Source: Bdellovibrionales bacterium
Lineage (GTDB): Bacteria > Bdellovibrionota > Bacteriovoracia > Bacteriovoracales > Bacteriovoracaceae
Assembly (NCBI GenBank): GCA_023250775.1
Contig: JAHFAA010000138.1
Location: 1 to 8,878, forward strand
Length of the DNA stretch: 8,878 bases
Direction of reading: 5' to 3'
Part shown: positions 5,955 to 8,878 of the stretch, in pieces
Layout of the letters: every line of letters starts with the position of its first letter
How positions within the stretch are numbered: position 1 is the stretch's first letter
Made by a program: the position numbers and the translations under genes
The notes under the pieces: generated by a model
Databases searched by the model: none
Told to the model about the DNA's origin: nothing
Seen by the model: only the letters and a program-made list of their open reading frames with translations

Positions 5955-7598
5955 CTAGAACACTTCGTTTGATGTGGATAATGAACCTTCTATACTTATA
6001 ATCTCATGCTTAACAAAACCATTAAGTTGAACTTCTTGATCAATTTTTTTTATAGCATGAATTACAGATGTATGATCTCGACCACCAAAAAAAGAACCAA
6101 TCTCGGCCAGGGTAGAAGATAAATGCTTTTGAATTAAGTACATTGCAACGTGTCTAGAGTGGGTGATGTTTTTGGTCCGTGACTTTGACCGAATATCAAT
6201 AACTGGAATTTTATAAAAATTCGCCACGGCCTTGGTAATTGTTTCGGCGTTAAGTTTTTCTCTGGTAGATTTTGAAGATAAATTGAGCAGGTCCTTGGCC
6301 ATCTCAACATCAATCTCTACCTTTAAGAGGTCCTTGTGCGCCGAAAGACGGATAAGCGATCCTTCAAGCTCTCTTATGCTCGAAGTTATCGTCGAGGCCA
6401 TCAATTGAAAGATGTCTTCGTGTAGATAGAGATCCAGCTCAGCAGACTTTCGTTTCAAAATGGCAAGACGGGTTTCGAAATCCGGGCGTTGAATATCGAT
6501 GAGAAGCCCCCACTGAAGACGAGTCCTCAGGCGTTCTGGAATTCCATCGATTTCTGAAGGTAGTTTGTCACTTGTGAAGATAAGTTGTTTTCCACGATTT
6601 TGAAGTTCGTTAAAAATATGGAAGAACTCATTTTGCGTGGTCGGTTTATTTCTCAATTCATGAATATCATCAATGATAAGTACATCGACAACTTCTGAGT
6701 ATTTTTTTTGAAAGTCGGCCATGGTTTTATCATTGATTGAATTAACCATTTCCTTGGTAAAGTCGCGAGCAGAAAGTAGAGCAACCACGAGATTGGGGTA
6801 AAGCTCTTTAATTTTGTTTGCAACAGCATGGAGTAGGTGTGTTTTCCCAAGACCCGAATCACTATAAATGTAGAGGCATTGATACTTGCATTGTTTTCCT
6901 TGGCGACTTGGGTCTACAGCAACCGCCTGACATGTTGCGTAGGCGATCGCATTCGAATTACCCACCACGAAAGTATCAAAAGTTTTATTCGCGTCGATGA
7001 TAATATTCCCAAAATCAGAGCGGACGTGAGATAGAAACTTGGATTCAGCAACCTTGTGTAAATCTTCGGAAGTTTGATTTAAATCAAGAGTAAATTTAAA
7101 TTCACCGGGTTTTTTTTGTGAAGATTTTAATGCTCGATTATAAGGATTGTCTTTTTCTTGGCCAGAAATGGTCTCTTGAGGTGGTGCTCTAAAGATATTT
7201 TTATCATTAGAACTCAGACTTGTATTTTTTGAATTTACCTGGATATCAATAACAACCTTTTTTCCGATAGTGCTATAAATAGCGCTTTCAAGGTTTGCTA
7301 GGTATTGGGTTGCAATGATGTGCTGAATAAATTGCGTAGAACATGAGAACACAATTTTGTTATCTTCAAAGGCGATAATTTCAAAAGTATTCTCAAAGTA
7401 TGCATTATATTTCTGTTTGGGTATTGAGTCTCTTAGTAGTCCAAGAATTTCTTTTTCAAGTTCTGCAAGCTCCCCAATGTCTGTCTTTTCATTGGGTTTT
7501 GCCTCTTTCTGAGAAGGAGCATGCACTTGAGGATGAGAAAAAAGCTTTTCGCTATGGGATTTTTTTAAAAAATGATCAAACGGGAATTCGTTTGACAT
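5955..7598 (-). CDS. dnaA: Chromosomal replication initiator protein DnaA (547 aa)
   Basis: DnaA binds DnaA boxes and, as an ATP-bound filament, melts oriC and helps load the helicase. Domain I starts near residue 46 (LEKEILGLLRDSIP) and runs to about 121. A polar linker (domain II) follows to about 180. AAA+ domain III has FDTFVVGNSN (207-216), a variant Walker A YSDSGLGKTHLL (245-256), Walker B VLIIDDIHEL (Asp310/Asp311), sensor I IFTSDKLPSEIDG, an Arg-finger box ERLRTRLQWGL (Arg360) and sensor II IRELEGSLIRL (Arg409). Domain IV has the canonical SRHVAMYL (481-488) and FGGRDHTSVIHA (504-515). The first P-loop Gly is Ser246, and the usual RFGWG is RLQWG. About 45 polar residues precede domain I, longer than usual. 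The ATG at 7598 has AGGA five bases upstream, and no later in-frame ATG precedes domain I (a GTG at codon 25 has no ribosome binding site). It is divergent from rpmH. Confidence 0.97.
   Translation of the reverse strand: MSNEFPFDHFLKKSHSEKLFSHPQVHAPSQKEAKPNEKTDIGELAELEKEILGLLRDSIPKQKYNAYFENTFEIIAFEDNKIVFSCSTQFIQHIIATQYLANLESAIYSTIGKKVVIDIQVNSKNTSLSSNDKNIFRAPPQETISGQEKDNPYNRALKSSQKKPGEFKFTLDLNQTSEDLHKVAESKFLSHVRSDFGNIIIDANKTFDTFVVGNSNAIAYATCQAVAVDPSRQGKQCKYQCLYIYSDSGLGKTHLLHAVANKIKELYPNLVVALLSARDFTKEMVNSINDKTMADFQKKYSEVVDVLIIDDIHELRNKPTTQNEFFHIFNELQNRGKQLIFTSDKLPSEIDGIPERLRTRLQWGLLIDIQRPDFETRLAILKRKSAELDLYLHEDIFQLMASTITSSIRELEGSLIRLSAHKDLLKVEIDVEMAKDLLNLSSKSTREKLNAETITKAVANFYKIPVIDIRSKSRTKNITHSRHVAMYLIQKHLSSTLAEIGSFFGGRDHTSVIHAIKKIDQEVQLNGFVKHEIISIEGSLSTSNEVF
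5973..5981 (-). promoter_or_regulatory. Perfect DnaA box inside the dnaA 3' end (TTATCCACA)
   Basis: The minus strand reads TTATCCACA, the exact high-affinity consensus. It is in frame as codons for Leu-Ser-Thr a few residues before the DnaA stop. The DnaA domain IV here keeps the canonical box-reading signature, so this consensus should be the right one to look for. Confidence 0.8.
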
Positions 7599-7640
7599 AA
7601 ATTCCTACCCTCAAAAAAAAAGAATTAAGGGACAGCTAGT

Positions 7641-7656
7641 AACACTAGTGAGTGTT
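7641..7656. repeat. Inverted repeat upstream of dnaA (AACACT-AGTG-AGTGTT)
   Basis: Perfect 6-bp arms flank AGTG. The repeat contains the nested 8-bp palindrome CACTAGTG and overlaps a second small repeat, CTAGT-AAC-ACTAG (7637-7649). It lies about 43 bases before the dnaA start. It could be a hairpin in the dnaA leader or an operator. It is not followed by a T run on either strand, so it is unlikely to be a terminator. Confidence 0.45.
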
Positions 7657-7712
7657 TCTTGGAAAGATGGTTGTTTTTTATTTTTAGTCTTTTTTGCCTT
7701 CGTTTATAAGTC

Positions 7713-7741
7713 TTGATTTTTAAAGTCCCTAGGGGTAAAAG
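7713..7741 (+). promoter_or_regulatory. Candidate rpmH-rnpA promoter
   Basis: TTGATT (7713-7718) is separated by 17 bases from TAAAAG (7736-7741), each matching four of six consensus bases. The spacer contains the 8-bp palindrome CCCTAGGG (7727-7734), a possible operator. It would give a leader of about 30 bases before rpmH. Weak sequence-only evidence. Confidence 0.35.
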
Positions 7742-7780
7742 TCCAGGTTTAGTAAAGTTACTGGCGATTCGGAGATTATT

Positions 7781-7933
7781 ATGGAAAAAGGTACTTGGCA
7801 GCCAAAGCGAAAGAAAAGAATGAGAAAGCATGGATTTTTAACGAGAATGGCCTCTACTACTGGTCGCGATGTGATTTCACGCCGACGTGCCAAGGGAAGA
7901 AAGAAGCTATCTGTTAAAACTGGCTCCAAGTAA
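7781..7933 (+). CDS. rpmH: 50S ribosomal protein L34 (50 aa)
   Basis: L34 is a small, very basic protein of the large ribosomal subunit. The hand translation begins MEKGTWQPKRKKRMRKHGF and continues with LTRMASTTGRDVISRRRAKGR (about 20-40) and KKLSVKTGSK. It matches the L34 pattern of TxQP near the start, then HGFRxRM and GRxVxxRRRAKGR. The length is slightly above the usual 44-47 aa because of a short tail after LSV. The ATG has a clear GGAG six bases upstream (7771-7774). It is the first gene of the rightward rpmH-rnpA-yidC cluster and stops six bases before rnpA. Confidence 0.97.
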   Translation: MEKGTWQPKRKKRMRKHGFLTRMASTTGRDVISRRRAKGRKKLSVKTGSK

Positions 7934-7939
7934 TCAATC

Positions 7940-8299
7940 TTGAAGTATTCTTTTCCTAAAAAATATCGTCTTAGAAGCAAGGATGAGTTTTTTGCAATCC
8001 GCGAGAGGGGAAAGGTGCGAGTATTTGGAAACTTATTTACGATGTTTATTCTCGATAAGTCGAACACAGATTCTGAGCTTAAGTTAGGGATCTCTGTTCC
8101 AAAACGGTATGGGAATGCTGTTTTAAGAAATAGATTTAAACGAATTGTTCGAGAAGTTGTAAGACATGATCCTGAACTTAAATCTTTAAAATGCAGTCTT
8201 ATCGTGGGCCCGAATCTTCGGTCGAATATTGATAAGTGGCCTTGTCTTGAAGACATTAAGCGAAGCTTTGATTTGCTTAAGTATGGTTTAAGTTCTTGA
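7940..8299 (+). CDS. rnpA: Ribonuclease P protein component (119 aa)
   Basis: RnpA is the protein cofactor of RNase P, which trims the 5' leader of precursor tRNAs together with the catalytic RNA. The family signature is plain: LGISVPKRYGNAVLRNRFKR (49-68), with the RNR motif at Arg63-Asn64-Arg65 followed by IVREVVR. The N-terminal YRLRSKDEFFAI region lines the substrate-binding cleft in known structures. The length is typical (about 110-130). The start is TTG at 7940-7942, giving MKYSFPKKYRL, a normal RnpA N-terminus. There is no obvious Shine-Dalgarno, and the six-base gap from the rpmH stop suggests translational coupling. An ATG start would fall at residue 35, beyond the N-terminal helix, and is not credible. 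Confidence 0.95.
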   Translation: MKYSFPKKYRLRSKDEFFAIRERGKVRVFGNLFTMFILDKSNTDSELKLGISVPKRYGNAVLRNRFKRIVREVVRHDPELKSLKCSLIVGPNLRSNIDKWPCLEDIKRSFDLLKYGLSS

Positions 8300-8315
8300 T
8301 AACTTGGGAGCGTAT

Positions 8316-8878
8316 ATGGAATCAGAACAAAAACGTGCGTTGATGGCGGTTGTTCTCTCTGGTGTTGTGCTTTTTGCATGGCAGTTTTTTTTCGTTCCTA
8401 AAACGCCAAAATTGGAACCCACAACTACGTCCTCCACGATGGCCAATAATGTAGCCGATAAGGGGCAAGCTACAAGCAAAGAAGCAACGTCCACTCAAAA
8501 ACCCGTTACTGACATTAAGCCTCTTGATGGCGTCGAGAATACTATTTTCACTCTCAAGAAAGGTCTTACAAGCGTATCATTTGATCGTTATCTTAAGATT
8601 TTGTCTTACACTGCACCATCGATTGGTGAAAAATTTGAATTCATTGTTGGTCCCGAGTTCGATTTCAAAATTCTTTTGAATGACACTCCCTTAGTTATCA
8701 AAAATTTTGAAATGATTAACGAATCTACCGGAAAGGGCTCCTTCGCTAACGGCGATAGTTTTTTGCTCGAACTTAATGATAAGGGGAAGCTTGTCTACAA
8801 GTTCAATTTTATCACCCCTTCATCTCCCTCTATTATTTTTAAATCTGTTGCTGCCAAGAGCGCTGCAAATAAAGAACG
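8316..8878 (+). CDS. yidC: Membrane protein insertase YidC, N-terminal 187 residues (3' end outside window)
   Basis: YidC/Oxa1 inserts proteins into the inner membrane, alone or with SecYEG. The hand translation begins MESEQKRALMAVVLSGVVLF, a signal-anchor-like first membrane segment (about 8-27) ending AWQFFFVPKTP. A Thr/Ser/Ala-rich linker follows (about 30-65), then the start of a beta-rich periplasmic domain with FTLKKGLTSVSFDRYLKIL and FEFIVGPEFDFKILLNDTP. This is the long Gram-negative-type YidC arrangement. The conserved insertase core lies outside the window, so the call rests on the N-terminal anchor, the periplasmic domain style and the position after rpmH-rnpA. The ATG has GGGAG five bases upstream. 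The gene starts 16 nt after the rnpA stop, with no yidD between them. Confidence 0.88.
   Translation, partial: MESEQKRALMAVVLSGVVLFAWQFFFVPKTPKLEPTTTSSTMANNVADKGQATSKEATSTQKPVTDIKPLDGVENTIFTLKKGLTSVSFDRYLKILSYTAPSIGEKFEFIVGPEFDFKILLNDTPLVIKNFEMINESTGKGSFANGDSFLLELNDKGKLVYKFNFITPSSPSIIFKSVAAKSAANKE

Larger units (their letters stand above)
5595..5981. other. Candidate chromosomal origin (oriC) in the dnaN-dnaA spacer and dnaA 3' tip
   Basis: The 360-base spacer between dnaN and dnaA has no credible gene. It is very AT-rich. It contains DnaA-box matches at 5806-5814 and 5882-5890 (plus strand), and one perfect box lies just inside the dnaA 3' end at 5973-5981 (minus strand). A degenerate copy (TTTTCCCCA, minus strand) is at 5946-5954. 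A long purine-rich, A-rich tract lies between the first two boxes. Between the second and the perfect box is an AT-rich stretch with a one-mismatch IHF-like site (TATCAA-ACTA-ATA, 5905-5917). The dnaA-dnaN location is a common bacterial arrangement. By contrast, the other dnaA flank (7599-7780) has no DnaA-box match. Assigning oriC here is inference from boxes and context. Confidence 0.7.
7599..7780. other. Divergent dnaA/rpmH intergenic region
   Basis: These 182 bases separate the divergently transcribed dnaA and rpmH. They hold the dnaA ribosome binding site, a nine-base A run (T run on the dnaA message) just upstream of it, an inverted repeat at 7641-7656, an 8-bp palindrome CCCTAGGG at 7727-7734 and a possible rpmH promoter. 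I find no TTWTNCACA on either strand, so DnaA autoregulation through a standard box upstream of dnaA is not supported. No convincing dnaA promoter was recognised by eye. Confidence 0.6.

Noticed and set aside
5938..5957. Terminator after dnaA
   Set aside because: The few complementary bases near the stop (TTC...GAA) do not form a stable GC-rich stem followed by a T run, so read-through towards dnaN cannot be excluded.
6588..6596. TTTTCCACG inside dnaA as a DnaA box
   Set aside because: It differs from the consensus at the last base, part of the critical CACA core, and lies isolated in conserved coding sequence.
7729..8379. A 216-codon minus-strand open frame opposite rpmH, rnpA and the start of yidC
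   Set aside because: It runs antisense to three well-supported genes, and its translation looks like an antisense shadow of basic-residue-rich coding sequence with no domain features.
1..8878. A novel defence, mobile or biosynthetic system
   Set aside because: Every substantial stretch is accounted for by conserved replication, topology, ribosome, RNase P or insertase genes and their spacers; no repeats array, transposase, integrase or unknown gene cluster is present.

Overview
This is the classic chromosomal replication-origin neighbourhood of a Gram-negative-type bacterium. Read leftwards on the minus strand it holds dnaA, dnaN, recF, gyrB and the 5' part of gyrA. Read rightwards on the plus strand it holds rpmH, rnpA and the 5' part of yidC. 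The sequence is visibly AT-rich. GyrB has the long C-terminal insertion of proteobacterial-type enzymes, and the order dnaA-dnaN-recF-gyrB-gyrA opposite rpmH-rnpA-yidC fits a Bdellovibrionota/deltaproteobacterial relative, perhaps Bacteriovorax-like. That placement is inference from general character and was not tested by any search.

Layout: 1-871 is gyrA (cut by the window edge). 899-3349 is gyrB (TTG start with a strong ribosome binding site). 3382-4479 is recF. 4479-5594 is dnaN, whose stop overlaps the recF start as TAATG. 5595-5954 is a gene-free AT-rich stretch that, together with the 3' tip of dnaA, carries three good DnaA boxes and a long purine-rich tract; it is the best oriC candidate here. 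5955-7598 is dnaA. 7599-7780 is the divergent dnaA/rpmH spacer with small palindromes and a possible rpmH promoter. 7781-7933 is rpmH, 7940-8299 is rnpA (TTG start), and 8316-8878 is yidC (cut by the window edge). There is no yidD between rnpA and yidC.

The genes form two functional groups. DnaA opens the origin, DnaN clamps the polymerase, RecF helps load recombinase at gaps, and GyrA2GyrB2 removes the supercoils made by replication. On the other side, L34, the RNase P protein and the YidC insertase serve translation, RNA processing and membrane-protein biogenesis.

I see no mobile element, CRISPR array, tRNA or rRNA, and no evidence of a novel system. The points worth a second look are a DnaA with an altered Walker A motif and Arg-finger neighbourhood plus an N-terminal extension, a GyrA with serine where quinolone-binding enzymes carry an acidic residue, the candidate origin, and a dnaN with no Shine-Dalgarno and a promoter-like element almost touching its start codon.
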